From Inia geoffrensis (taxonomy: Eukaryota; Chordata; Mammalia; Artiodactyla; Iniidae): a stretch of 64,000 nucleotides of DNA. The notes beneath the pieces were generated by a model, which was given only the letters and a program-made list of their open reading frames with translations, was not told the DNA's origin and did no database searches. The position numbers and the translations under genes are program-made. Position 1 is the stretch's first letter, and every line of letters starts with the position of its first letter. Location of the stretch: positions 69,813,501 through 69,877,500 of the forward strand of contig CM070899.1 in the NCBI GenBank assembly GCA_036417435.1, in the 5' to 3' direction. Shown one piece after another: positions 24,882 through 37,142 of this stretch.

Positions 24882-26216
24882 TTTTTTAACATCTTTATTG
24901 GAGTATAATTGCTTTACATTGTTGTGTTAGTTTCTGCTGTATAACAGAGTGAATCAGCTATATGTATACATGTACCACCCTCAGAATGGGAGAAAATATT
25001 TGCAAATGAAGCAACTGACAAAGGATTAATCTCCAAACTATACAAGCAGCTCATGCAACTCAATATCAAAGAAACAAACAACCCAATCCAAAAATGGGCA
25101 GAAGACCTAAATAGACATTTCTCCAAAGAAGATATACAGATTGCCAACAAACACATGAAAGGATGCTCAACATCACTAATCATTAGAGAAATGCAAATTA
25201 AAACTACAATGATGGGCTTCCCTGGTGACGCAGTGGTTGAGAGTCCGCCTGCCGATGCAGGGGACACAGATTTGTGCCCCGGTCCGGGAGGATCCCACAT
25301 GCCGTGGAGCGGCTGGGCCCGTGAGCCATGGCCGCTGAGCCTGCGCGTCCGGAGCCTGTGCTCCGCAACGGGAGAGGCCACAACAGTGAGAGGCCCGGGT
25401 ACCGCAAAAAAAAAAAAAAAAAAAAAAAAACTACAATGAGGTATCACCTCACACCAGTCAGAATGACCATCATCAAAAAAATCTAGAAACAATAAATGCT
25501 GGAGAGGTTGTGGAGAAAAGGGAACACTCTTGCACTGCTGGTGGGAATGTGAATTGATACAACTGATATAGCCACTGTGGAGAACCACATGGAGGTTTCT
25601 TAAAAAACTAAAAATAGAACTACCATATGACCCAGCAATCCCACTACTGGGTATATACCTTGAGAAAACCATAATTCAAAGAGTCATGTACCACAGTGTT
25701 AATTGCAGCACTATTTGCAATAGCCAAGACATGGAAGCAAACTAAGTGTCCATCAACAGATGAATGGATAAAGAAGATGTGGCACATATATACAATGGAA
25801 TATTACTCAGCCATAAAATGAAACGAAATGGAGTTATTTGTAGTGAGGTGGATGGACCCAGAGTCTGTCATACAGAGTGAAGTAAGTCAGAAAGAGAAAA
25901 ACACTGTATGCTAACACATATATATGTAATCTTAAAAAAAAAAAAGGTTCTGAAGAACCTAGGGGCACGACAGGAATAAAGACGCAGACATAGAGAATGG
26001 ACATGAGGACACTGGGAGGGGCAAGGGTAAGCTGGGACAAAGTGAGAGAGTGGCATGGACATATATACACTACCAGATGTAAAATAGCTAGCTAGTGGGA
26101 AGCAGCTGCAAAACACAGGGAGATCATCTCAGTGCTTTGTGACCAACTAGAGGTGTGGGATAGGGAGGGTGGGAGAGAGACGCAAGAGGGAGGGGATATG
26201 TATATGTATAGTTGAT
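24882..26216 (-). mobile_element. Twin-primed (5'-inverted) L1 insertion
   Basis: The left part (24882-24975) is the extreme L1 3' end with its A tail in minus orientation. From about 24976 the text flips to plus orientation and runs through the ORF2 C-terminus and 3' UTR to about 26216, stopping near the L1 position where the left part begins (both carry a TATAG(C/T)TGAT block). This is the structure expected from twin priming. A 7-bp repeat TTCTGCT at 24875-24881 and 26234-26240 may be a poor target duplication. A SINE interrupts the inverted part at 25214. Confidence 0.88.
25201..25439 (+). mobile_element. CHR-type SINE nested in the twin-primed L1
   Basis: The body (25214-25427) begins GGGCTTCCCTGGTGACGCAG and ends in a long A run. 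The direct repeat AAACTACAATGA at 25201-25212 and 25428-25439 is L1 ORF2 sequence duplicated on insertion. It is therefore younger than the L1 it sits in. Flanking ORF2 text resumes without loss after the second repeat. Confidence 0.96.
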
Positions 26217-28740
26217 ATTTATTTAAAAATTTTTTCTGCTGGCATGATTATACAAGTACAATAAAATAACACCTTCACTGTGTGTCTTTTCTGGCCATTA
26301 TTATTCATTATTTCACTTCATGATTATTACTGACAGATATTTTATCATAGAGAGGAAAGGGATGTTAACAAGGAAAGATCTGCTCCAGGTGTCAAATATG
26401 CCAGGTTTGCTGCTGCTTTGTAGGTCCTCTCTAACTGTATCTTAGTTTCTCCATTTGGGGGATTTTTGTTTTTATTTCCATCACCTTTTTTCTTTCTTTG
26501 GATTTATTTTGTGGCTCTAACTTCTTAAGTGGTATGCTGAAGAAAAACTTTAGGCTCTAGATTTTTAAACAAAATTTTAATGTTGCAATTTAATGAGTGT
26601 ATTTTTCTTCAGTGACAGTGAAGAACTTCAGTAGCCTATGATGACAGTTTGTTATCATTCATGATTATCTTCTTTTGCATTGTCTTATGTTCACTATTTA
26701 CTTACCAAATGCTTTCCACATACATAACAATATATTAGGTGATGTGTGTGCTACAAAGATCCAGGAGGACATAATTCCTATTCTTAAAGATACTGTATTC
26801 ATTGTTAGAAATTACTGTGTCAGGAGTCTTCCTGGCACTGATCCTCGTCTGTGCCCTGCTTATCACAAAGGGTGGTGGATGAAGATGGGTGCTCAGAAAT
26901 ATGGATAATGATGTCACTGGAAATGAGACTGGATGTCGGCTCATAGAAATTGTACTTGTTTTATCCACCATATTATAATCTTCCACCACAAAGCCCTCAG
27001 TTACATTGCTGACCTTGCCATGGCTCCATCTCCGCCTCCTCACGTTCCGTAAACCTATGAGTCTAGTTCCTGTTGTCATTGACTTCCCATCCCTAGTCTC
27101 CTGGTCTTTAATGGAACTTTGCATTGCTTGTACACCTGCAACAGAAGGGATGGTAATGGGGAGAAAATGATGTTCAGGAGAAAATAATTATAAGGAATGG
27201 GTGAAGGCACATACCCCAAAGGGGTAAAGAAAGCTCCGTTGACCCTCAGGCTAGTGATTTGGGGTTAACTCCACAGATGACAGGAGAAAACACAGAAGGA
27301 ATCAGGAGGCAAGGAGTGTAGTCCACATCAGATTTGGGGGGGGAGTTTGTTTGTTTTTACAAAAATACTTTGTAGGTGTTGTTGGGTATTTCCATTAGGA
27401 AGCACATGGTGTCTAACTGGTTAACTTTTTTGATATTATAGCAATTGATGAACATCGCTCAGACTCATATTTCCTTAGGATGTATAAAATTGTAATATTT
27501 TATCATTCCTTCTGTATTCACTAACTGGAATAATTCTATAAAGATGAAATTACCCCCACCAATATTTGGTTGCCCTGAATTATTAGAGTTGGTATATGAG
27601 AGGTGTGATAACTGCTTGATCTTTTCCTTTCTTTACTGTTTTAAAAATTGTCAGTTCATTAATGCCCTCCAAAGGAGATAAATGTTTTTGGTTTTTGTGT
27701 TTTTTTGTTTTTTTTTTGAGAAGCTTTACAAAGCGATAGACTAAATAAAACATATGTCATGTGTTTCAATTCATGGCAGTCATCCTTAATGATGCTCAAA
27801 TTTTCTAGTCTTTGGCCAGTGGTAGCCTTTTTTATATTAGTTTCTGAATCCACTAGAGATAATGCTCATGGGCTTTGACAGTAACTTTCTCTTTGGTATT
27901 TAAGATGATCCAATTTCATATTATGCATTTCTTTTCTTCTTTTCCTAGACCTGGAATCAACTATTTCTCTAAGGAGTTTCAATTCCTTTTACTCAGAAAT
28001 TGCAGTTAAAGACCAGGAACTAAGGGTGTTCATTGTTACTATATTAGTCACTGTTTCAAGACATTTTGGTGGACAGAGATACAAAATATTTTATTTCCTT
28101 TGTGCTTATATAACACATTATAAATTCTTATTGGTAACTACATTTCATATTAAGGACTATGGACTTAATTCCAAATGAAGGACTAACTTCACTGATTTTA
28201 TAATTGCATTTTGTTCCCTCCATGCTTAAAAATCCTGGTTTTCGAGAACACCGGTATAAGTACCCATCTGCTTTATCCCACAATACACACGACAGTTCCA
28301 AAATAGTAATATTGATACTTATTAACTGAAAACAAATTAAGAATTTGCTTTTGTAGTTTCTGTTGCCTTTAAAGTATATCCCACTAGGGATGTTTGATCA
28401 AATTTATAAGTTACTTGAAATAGTTCTTCCTTGTGTTGTTGTACTATCAATATGATACATGGATTTTACTTTTAAATTTTAGGAAATGCTTTTTGAAATT
28501 GATTTTGCTTTAAAATTATTTAAACTATTTAGGTGCGGTCAAAGTGAAATTTAAAATTCACAAAACAGGGCATATTCCAAAATGTTTTGTTTTTATCCCT
28601 GTTCTCTCTATTCTCTCTCCTTCTAGGAAAACCTTTATGTATTTAACTTTATGCTTGTTTTTATAATATATATTTATTTTGTAATTTAAATTTTATATGT
28701 TATAATATTGTAATGTAAACTTTATAATTTTACATGAATA
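26217..28740. other. Mostly unique DNA with one long open frame on minus
   Basis: No named repeat is seen apart from weak old-repeat text at 26695-26830. On the minus strand a frame is open for about 150 codons (about 27184 down to 26735). It holds a good acceptor-like tract ending at 27136 and a donor-like AAG/GTCAGC at 27014/27013. I do not recognise the translation. A 9-G run lies at about 27337-27345 and a T-rich stretch at 27690-27720. Confidence 0.35.
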
Positions 28741-28744
28741 TATA

Positions 28745-29765
28745 GGTAGATGTAGTCCCTTCCTTAAATAAACAGTAGCACACTACACATGCTGCTTTCC
28801 ACCTTGATATTTTCCACCTACCTTGGAGATCACTCCATGGTAGTATACAGGGGTATTCCTCATTACTTTTCATGTACGTGGCTTATTCCCAATTTGATGG
28901 ACATTTGCTTTGTTTCAAGTCTTTTACTATTACAGAGAGTGCTGTAATAAATCAACTTGTGTATATTTTATCAGTATATTTTGGAATAGTTTCCTAGAAG
29001 TGGGATTGCTAGGTCAAAAGGTAAATATACATATTTATATGAAATTTTGTTAGATATTGCCAATTCCTCTCCTTAGGAGTTATAGTATTTTGCATTCCCA
29101 CCTGCAGTATATTAGAATGCCAGTTTTCCAATGGCCTCCCTTATGGCTTATACTATTAAATTTTCATATTGTATCTGACTGGTGAGAAACAATCTTCCGA
29201 TACATTCTTTTACTAGAAGAAAGATTGAATATTGTTCATAGCTGCAGACCATTTAGGGTTTTGAGCGCTTTTCTTTATAATATGAATTTAATAATATATT
29301 AAGGATACTACCCCTTTGTGTGTGATATAACTGCAATTTCCCCCTAGTTTGTTTTTCTATTTTGCTTATGGTATTTTTTCCTTGCAAAAAATTCTTAAAT
29401 TTTAATAAGATTCGTCATTTTCCCCATTATTCCTTCTGGATTTTGAATTATAGTTAGGAAAGTTTTTCCCAACTACAAGTTATAAAGAAGTTAATCTGTG
29501 TTTTTTCTAGTACTTGTTTTGCTTTATTTTATTTTTTGACAGTCAACTCTGATCTTTTTGGAACTTATCCTAATATATGATGTGAAGAATTGGCCCACTT
29601 TTATTGTTTTCCATGTGGCTATCCTCATTTAGCCACCCTTTTTATGAAGGAGTCCGTCTTCTCTCTGCTTATATGAGATATGGGACTTTCTTGTATACTG
29701 AATTTTCATATGCAGTTGAGTCTATTTCTTTTATTTTCCTTCCACCCAACCCTGTTTCTACTCTC
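28745..29765 (-). mobile_element. Old L1 (L1M) ORF2 fragment
   Basis: The reverse-strand L1 ORF2 C-terminal text is recognisable in order: the 'TATTCCTCATTACTTTTCATG', 'GTGGGATTGCTAGGTCAAAAG', 'CATTCCCACCTGCAGTA' and 'CCATGTGGCTATCC' blocks as read on plus. It is heavily diverged and all frames are broken. Confidence 0.72.
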
Positions 29766-29789
29766 TTCTTCTTGGTATTAAAATAGAGA

Positions 29790-30347
29790 CTGGTCCCTCA
29801 TGTTAAGGATGCAGGCGTACTTGCATAATGTTGTCAGAACTATCAGAAACACAAACATAAATATGTATGCAAGGAATTTACAGTCTTTAAAAGACAAGTT
29901 TCCATGTCAATGTGCATCTCTTGCTCCCTGTGTCTTTAACACAGAGAGCATGACCACAGATTCTATATCTAACTTGGCTGTTGAGTTGTTGGGTGTTCCT
30001 ATATATATCACTTCCTCCAAGTTGAAGAAGTTTTATCACGAACTCAATAAAAACATAGTATCTAAAACATTTATGGTGGAACTGCTTCTTATGGCAAGCT
30101 GAATCATTGGTATACATTTAATAATGCACCTATTTTAATATCTGTTAATAGAGCTTTGAGACTAGCCTTTTGATCCATTTTGTCTTGCAACAAACAACAT
30201 GCAAGATGCACTATACCTGCAACCAGCTTTTCCAAATCACATTTAATTGAAAGATCCCAATTAGCAAGTTGTTTATCAGTACAGCAGACATGCACATTCA
30301 TATCATTGCTGTGTTCTTCTGCTTGCTTATGAATTACTGGAAAGCTA
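29790..30347 (-). pseudogene. Possible decayed coding stretch or exon relic
   Basis: On the minus strand an open frame runs from about 30347 to 30104 (residues such as AEEHSNDMNVHVCC and LEKLVAGIVHLACCLLQ). It is preceded by a long pyrimidine tract (plus-view purines 30351-30400) ending in CAG at 30348-30350. Donor-like sites are CAG/GTATAG at 30217/30216 and ATAG/GTGCAT at 30130/30129. Protein-like text continues in another frame to about 29790 but with adjacent TGA and TAA stops near 30043. It could be an exon plus conserved flank, a retropseudogene, or chance. I recognise no family. Confidence 0.25.
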
Positions 30348-30350
30348 CTG

Positions 30351-32400
30351 TTTTAGACAATGGCAGAAGGAAAGAAAGAAGAGGGGGGAAAAAATCTCTT
30401 GCAATTTTAGGGAAAATGAAGTAGAAAAGGATTCTCTGGAGATTTCATTACAAATGGTTAGCACAATTATGCTAAATGGAATCGATATATTTACCTTGTT
30501 TTATTCAAGGTTTATCTGGTTCCATTATGAAACAATGAAATGCAATTAATACATTGTCAGTTCATTTTTCTTGTTTTATTTGAAAATGCTTCGGCATATT
30601 TTAGCATATCATTTTTAGAGTAGCAAATAACTCTAATGTATAACATTAATAAACGGTGATAGACTTTACTATAAATATTGCATCTGTTGCCAAGAAAAGT
30701 TACATACAAAAACAGAGCATTGAAAACAGCAGTTCAGTAATTCTTGTGGTAGTAGAGACATGGGCCTTCTGTATCATTCTAAGTGTCTTTGCACTACTTG
30801 AACCTCTGCACTTGGAGAATATTGTTTTTTATACTTCAACAGTTTGCTGGGTTTAAGGGATTAACACCATATATGTGGTGTTGTGACTGCCCAGAAAACC
30901 AACTGAGCAGTTTTCTTCCCCTTGTGTTTAGAGGGGAAGAGCTGAGGACTGAGGGAAAGCTGTGACAAACTTGTCACAGGTACAATCACATCTAGCTATT
31001 GTTACAAAGAATAACTTAAAAAATTAAGGCAGTCAATAAAATACTTAGATATAACACAGAATAAAACTACCAATCAAAAAGTTTCCATGGACTAAATTAA
31101 TTTGGATTTCTAAAATCTTTTTGTTGTTATTTGAAAATAAATATTAAGTAATAAAGTATATAATAATTGAAAATATATTGTTTTCTGGTATCATTTGATA
31201 CATCAAAGCAGATACCAATTTTACTTAACTGGGACTGCTTCACAATTATCAAGCTACACTCTGAATTTTATGTAAAAATTTCATGTATGCATTCTATGTC
31301 AATTCAAAGGAAGCTTGAAGCATTGAAAAGCACGCGAGATACCACAAAATCAGAAAACCAGATCAACCACCATTATTTTTCCTCACGTGCCTTCTTCCAT
31401 ATTAAACTTTATGGAAATGTGGCAAAGGATAAGAATTTCTTTTTTGCATAAGAGGAGATGAAATAGTTTAACTTAAAAATAAGAGAATTTGAATCTCTAA
31501 ATGCTATCTCTACCGATTAAGCAGATATTTAGGTTGACTTCTAATACTACATATTTAATTTGAGTATATCAGGAATTTTAAGATAGACAGAAAATAGCTG
31601 ATATGAAAGTAGGTGGTTATAAAGGTGTGAAATAAAGGAGATCTGCATTTCATAGAGTAAAAAGTTGCCCATCTCATGTGTTATGAATAGTTTTGGAAGT
31701 CCTCATTCACTCCCTGCCTTCTAATCCAACATATTCCCTTCTTACTTGCCTGATCGCTTTAGGGCTTAAAATTCCCATTAGAGAATTATTTCTTCAAATT
31801 ACTACTTTTCTTTCCCACTTTAAAATTCACGTGCAATTAAGAAAAAACATGATGCTAACTTGATAGTAACTAAAAGTCAATTTATATTTCAATTATGAAT
31901 AAGTAAGTAATCTTCAGCTCAGGCATGATAAACTTGACTGGTAAATTGATGGGGGCATGAAAGCATTCTGAACATGGGTTTCTGCCTAAAGATGGGTACT
32001 TCAGTGGGGTGCAACAGCAGCGAGACATCATAATGTGGAAATTCATAAAGCAAGGATAGGTTCCAAGAAATACGGTCCCACACGTATCAACTCCATCATG
32101 TTCACTCTCTTATTCTTTTTTGGTTTCATGTTTTCTGCCCTCAGATATATTTCAAACAAGGGAAACTTTTTTTAAAGATGAGAAAAAGTAAATAGTTTCA
32201 CTTGAAATATGTTTCTTTATCTACCACCTAAAATTTTTCCTTCCTTTCACTGGCAAACATTTACACTGAATTGAGCAGTGTTCACTCTCTCCATTTTATT
32301 GATATCCATTAGCTATAACACTTTGGATATTGTTTCAGACCCCATCAAACTACTGAAAACTTCCATGTTGAATAATTTTTATCACCAAAACTCTTTCCTC
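30351..32400. other. AT-rich unique DNA, no feature recognised
   Basis: I see no named repeat, RNA gene or promoter. A purine-rich run (GAAGGAAAGAAAGAAGAGG) lies at 30366-30384. The 94-codon open stretch at 31167-31451 has no recognisable domain and is probably chance. Confidence 0.4.
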
Positions 32401-32404
32401 TGAC

Positions 32405-32745
32405 TTTATCACTTTTTTTTTTTTAGCTTGATTAATAGACATTTATACCTCATACTTCTGGAGGCTGGAAGTCTGAGATCAGGGTGCCAGCACAGTTGGG
32501 TTCTGGTGAGATCTTTCTTTTGGGATGTAGACTGCCAATTTCTAGCTGTATCCTCATACCACAGAAAGAGAGAGAGAGAGAGCTGAGTTTCTGTTCTCTT
32601 CTTATTAGGGCTCTAATCCCATTTATGAGGGTTCTACCCTCACGACCTAATTACCTCCCAATGGCCCCACCTCCTAATACCATCAAATTGGGGGTTGGAT
32701 TTCAACATACGAATCTTGGCGTAATCCATAAGAACTACTGATCCT
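32405..32745 (-). mobile_element. MLT1-type LTR (ERVL-MaLR)
   Basis: On plus, the reverse of an MLT1 LTR is clear: 'ACTTCTGGAGGCTGGAAGTC', 'GAGATCAGGGTGCCAGCAC', an (AG)n block at 32565-32582, then 'CCTAATTACCTCCCAATGG' and 'CATCAAATTGGGGGTTGG'. This is a solitary, diverged LTR; no internal MaLR sequence is seen nearby. Confidence 0.88.
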
Positions 32746-32749
32746 TCAC

Positions 32750-33655
32750 TGTCCCATGTTATTCCCAATGCTTTGATGAAACATTTACTCACTCTTCTAG
32801 CTTTCAACCATGTCTGAAATTCTATGACACATGGATTCCAACCACACAATTTTGGACTTAACTATATTCCATCCTCAGTTGTTGATTATTGTTTCATAAC
32901 TTTGTAGTCTGAATGTTCTCAGGACTTCATCTGTGGATTTTAATAACTCATTAGCTCAAGCTTACATATATCGTAGCAGGACTTCAGCACCACCTCCTGG
33001 GATCATTGTTATTTCTGGGGCCTCAAGGGGCATTGTAATGTGCTCTGGAATAAGACTGCCCACATTCTTCTGCACTAACCATTTGGAAGCAGTGCCTCTA
33101 CATGGCCACCACTGCCATGAGAACACCCCTCCGTGGGTATTGTACTTGTTCCTGCTGTTCTGTCAGGCACAGGGATTTCTACTGATGGATTCTTTGACCT
33201 CTGAGTGAGTAAAAACTGCAGAGATATATCTAGGAAATAATAGAGGTAAAAATGAGCTTTTTCTTCAACTTCATGCTGAATTTAATTACTTGCCCCCGTT
33301 TCCCCAACCAAGAAACCACATTACTTTGTGTTCTAAGTCTCATATGGTCTTGACTGCAAAATCATCTGAAGTTTTTCTCTCTCTCCCATCACTTCCTACA
33401 AGAGCTCAAAAATGGTTCCTTTCAGGAGCTGATGCTGAATTTTTCTCTTCTTTCCTCTCTGGTGTCTTCCCGGTAAGTTTTTGCACAAACCAACTTTCCT
33501 CTCTTATTAGCCCTGCTGTCTTAGACAAAACTACGAAAAGACTTCATGAAATTAGTTCATAAAAATAAACATGGGAGATAGGGAGGGAAGAAAGGAGTTG
33601 CAAACCATCCCACAAAATTTCCACTTGTGTCCATCTTAGAAACCTCACTACATAT
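32750..33655. other. Unique DNA, no gene recognised
   Basis: Two open stretches on plus (32933-33208, 33290-33562) have no recognisable domain. An acceptor-like TTCCTTTCAG at 33416-33425 and donor-like CCCG/GTAAGT at 33470 enclose only about 47 bases and are not convincing. Confidence 0.35.
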
Positions 33656-33659
33656 TTCT

Positions 33660-33790
33660 GTCTTGCCTTCCAGTTTGGTTGACAAGCTACTTAGGGGTGG
33701 TATCTCTGTCTTCCCTGTTCATCAAAGTGCCTAACACAATGCTCTGCAAATGGTAGATGTAAAATAAATACTGGATTAATTGATTAGAAA
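33660..33790 (+). mobile_element. L2 LINE 3' end
   Basis: Short L2 3' text is seen on plus ('GTGCCTAACACAATGCTCTGC', then AAATGGTAGATGTAAAATAAATACTGG in two halves) with the usual tail. Old and non-coding. Confidence 0.6.
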
Positions 33791-34655
33791 TAAAACTCTG
33801 ACGACAGTTTCAAGTATCAAGTGGAAAATTTTACAGAATGAGGGAGAGTCATCCAAACTCAGAGATTTTTATTAATCTATGAAAGTTTTCTGTGTATAAT
33901 TTTGCTGAAAATTATCCTATACTCACAATTGTCAGAGATTGCAATATGAAAATTTAGCAGATTTAGTGTTTGAGATTCCCCAAACTAAGTAGCCTAACGT
34001 TGGTTGAACAACCCTTAAAGTGACCGGTGTTCATTATATCTCTCTTATGGAGAAAAAATATGTATACATTTTAGCACATTTTGGGTGTGCAAGGGAATGT
34101 GAGATCATCACACAGTAAAGCGAAATCTGTCTGAATGCATGAAAAAACAAGGAACCATGTGGTTAAAGATTATAAAAATGGTGGATGGATTGCTATGACA
34201 TTTGGGTGTTCCAAGAAGTGAGTGGGTCTGAGTCAGAGGCTGAGCAGCCAGGAATGGAAACCAAGGATCTTCAATGGCATTGAGGATTTAGAAGGCTAAA
34301 TTCTTGCCATGAATTAAGATTTATGAGGGTGATGTTCTATGTCATTTAAATAAACCCTATTACATGTATATGTGTAACATGTATATACTTCTCTCACTCA
34401 TATTATGCAAAGTAATTTCATGTTTATTCTACAGTCTGATCTGTAGGTAGTATTGGGGGACCGAGGTTTTATGACATGGGTTTTAAGGTATAGTAGTATT
34501 CTTTAACTTCCATCTTTGCTTTGTTCTGAAATAAAAAATGTTATGACCAACTTTAAAAAATGATACTTTATATACTTATTTACATGATAAAGTAATCTGA
34601 ATTCTTTTGGAGGGAGAACAACTATTCAAACAAAGTTTTAAGATGCCCACTTCAT
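33791..34655. other. Unique DNA, no feature recognised
   Basis: There is no repeat, gene or RNA feature that I can support. Confidence 0.4.
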
Positions 34656-34658
34656 TCT

Positions 34659-35011
34659 TTTTTTTTAAATAAATTTATTTATTTATTTTTGGCTGACTTG
34701 GGTCTTCGTTGCTGCTCACGGGCTTTCTCTAGTTGAGGTGAGTGGGGGCTATTCTTCACTGTGGTGTGCAGGCTTCTCATTGTGGTGGCTTCTCTTGTTG
34801 CAGAGCAAGGGCTCTAGGCATGCAGGCTTCAGTAGTTGTGGCAGGCGGGCTCAGTAGTTGTGGCTTGCGGGCTCTAGAGCACAGGCTTAGTAGTTGTGGC
34901 ACACAGGCTTAGTTGCTCTGCGGCATGTGGGATCTTCCCGGCTCAGGGCTCGAACCCGTGTCCCCTGCATTGGCAGGCGGATTCTTAACCACTGCTCCAC
35001 CAGGGAAGTCC
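34659..35011 (-). mobile_element. CHR-type SINE, long form, minus orientation
   Basis: Read on minus it starts GGACTTCCCTGGTGGAGCAG, has a perfect B box (GGTTCGAGCCC), several 'CCACAACTACTGAGCCCG'-type repeats and an (AAAT)n tail. Imperfect flanking repeats (CATTCTT at 34653 and 35015) suggest decayed target duplication. It is the only one of the eight SINEs here in this orientation. Confidence 0.9.
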
Positions 35012-35085
35012 TACCATTCTTCTTAAATAAAGAACAATCACCACTTTCAGTGTGATATTTGACCTATTATTCGTTATCATTCCAG

Positions 35086-35200
35086 GCCATTAAAAAAAAA
35101 ACCCAGATTTTAAAGCTTTACTGCCCATCTGTTTTAGTCGGCATAATTAATAAATATCTGCCAGAGGCTGTACTAATTCTGTTTTTAGCTTTTATGACAG
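35086..35200 (+). other. Candidate internal exon, plus strand
   Basis: A pyrimidine-rich acceptor (TTATCATTCCAG ending 35085) precedes a 115-base stretch open in the first frame (38 codons plus one base). It ends in a consensus donor CAG/GTGAGT at 35200/35201. The translation is hydrophobic at its C-terminal half (VLILFLAFMT), like a membrane segment. I recognise no family. Chance is a serious alternative in AT-rich DNA. Confidence 0.22.
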
Positions 35201-35204
35201 GTGA

Positions 35205-37085
35205 GTCTTTTTTAAAGCAAGAATACTGCACACACTATTCAGTCATCACTCAAGGTGAGGGTTCAAGAGGGAAAGGATGATTATAGGAGAGGATGATTAT
35301 AATCATAATTCCAGCTATTACAAAAACTATTTCTTAATTAGATTTGTTAGCATATTCTATCTAGTATATACATTTCCATTTGGGTCCTTGGTAGATCAGT
35401 TTTTGAAATTAGTACTTCTGTTATCTTCTTATATATTTTATAGAAGAACAGGAATCTGAGAGTGAAAGGCAAGGGATTCCTCATTTGATGTAATTAACAC
35501 AGACTGCTTCTTTCACTATTTCTTAGGCTGACCAGCCACACTGACAGAGTCCTTAAGTGTCGGGGCTCCTCTAAATGTGCTGTATGAGGATGAAGGATAA
35601 TGCAAGCAGAGAGTGGGGGAGGGTGTGCTTCATCAGTACACCAGACAGGAGTATCTTCAATTACCTGGGCCAGAAACAGAGCCCAGCAAGATAAGCCAGG
35701 AAGACGGGAGCAGTAGCAGTAATCCAAGACAGGGAAGTTGGAAGAGTGATGTGCATAAAGTCTGGAGAGAGCACTTTCTGAGAATAGTTATTTACTTGAT
35801 ATCAGAGGGAAGGACACAGTTCTGTGTGGTTCACTTTTGCATTCTCCAAAGCATTTGACATGGCATTCTTTTTTTTTTTTACATTGAGGCAATGAATAAA
35901 TATATTTTTGAATGAATGCTTACATCATAAAATGCCACATATTATTTTTCTACCAAAGAATAACTTTTAAAAATTTTCCAACTTACCACTGGCCATCATG
36001 GGTAATGAAGCAATATTTAACATACAACTATGTTTTTAAGGCAAAACCCCAACCACTGTATTTCTGTTTTACAAAGAAATTTTGAAATGCTGAGTGATGA
36101 CATTTTGAGTACAAGAGAGACCTGACCTTGTTGAATAGGTTTTTGAAAGGTCATTTTCATCTGCTTTATTTTTCAGAACGTCTTTAGTATCAGAAATTTA
36201 ATTGTTTGCATCTTCTCACAAAGAAGGTAAATTCTCAGAAAAACATTTTCTTTTTAAACAGTTTCTGGTTGCTCATCTTTATCTTCCTCCTCAAGTTATT
36301 AGGTCACTTTAAGTGAATCATGATTTTACTCTTCCTGACTATGTCTGTATTTTCCCTCTTGGTAATGAGGGTAGGAGCAAACTACCAGATGCTGGTAGAC
36401 ATGGTAGCTTCATTTTGTTGAGATCATGTTCCTGGAAGCTAGCAAGCTCCTACTGTTTTCCCATGACACTGAAAAGGATATCTTTTGCTCTCAAGTCTCT
36501 GTGTGTGCAAGTAACAGTCCTCAGTTTCCTTATATAATTTAGGTCATAATTATTTACATGCAAGATTCTCTGTCCGAGTTCAACAGACAATGTAATGGCA
36601 AAAATCATGGAACATTAGATATACCTATATAACTTATTAAAAATTGTCTAAGCAACCTTGTCCTGTAGAAATATAGCGCATGCTGCCTATGTCATTTTAA
36701 TTGTTCTAGCATCTATTACATTGAAAAAATAAAAAGAAACAAGTAAAATTATTTTTCATAGTATGTTTAACCGCATGTAACCATGTATATCCAAATTCAC
36801 ATTTCAACATGTAATCGATATTAAAATTACTGATGACCTAGTTTACATTCTTTTTCTCATACTAAGTTTTCAAAATTCAGTGTTTATTTTCTACTTATAG
36901 CATCTCTCAATTAGGACACTACATTTTCATTGGATATACTTGATCTATATATTTCATAAAATGTACAGTTAGAAACAAAAGATTTATATATTCAAATTGT
37001 TCAAAATACTTAAAAGTTTTACAATGCTGAATCAAATATCAGATTTAAGTTTTTATACTTTTTTAATATGACAAATTTTATTTTT
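35205..37085. other. Unique AT-rich DNA, no gene recognised
   Basis: No named repeats are seen. An acceptor-like tract ending TTTTTCAG at 36176 and a donor-like AAG/GTAAAT at 36226 bound 50 open bases; this is too little to call an exon. Confidence 0.35.
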
Positions 37086-37094
37086 TTCTGATTT

Positions 37095-37142
37095 AAAAAA
37101 TTTTTATTTTATATTGGAGTATAGTTGATTAACAGTGTTGTA
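37095..37142 (-). mobile_element. Extreme 3' end of a young-type L1
   Basis: Only the last L1 block (TTTTATATTGGAGTATAGTTG on plus view) is present, directly abutting an older L1M element. It is a very short 5'-truncated insertion or a recombined junction. Confidence 0.7.

Noticed and set aside
33426..33470. Short segment between TTTCAG and GTAAGT on plus
   Set aside because: About 45 bases with no coding signal; many such pairs occur by chance in AT-rich DNA.
35494..35727. Minus-strand open frame with donor/acceptor-like CCCAG/GTAATT near 35665
   Set aside because: The same site can be read as either donor or acceptor and neither gives a coherent exon.
36177..36226. 50-bp exon-like segment on plus with a good acceptor
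   Set aside because: Its only open frame does not match the phase left by the 35.1-kb candidate; too short to support alone.
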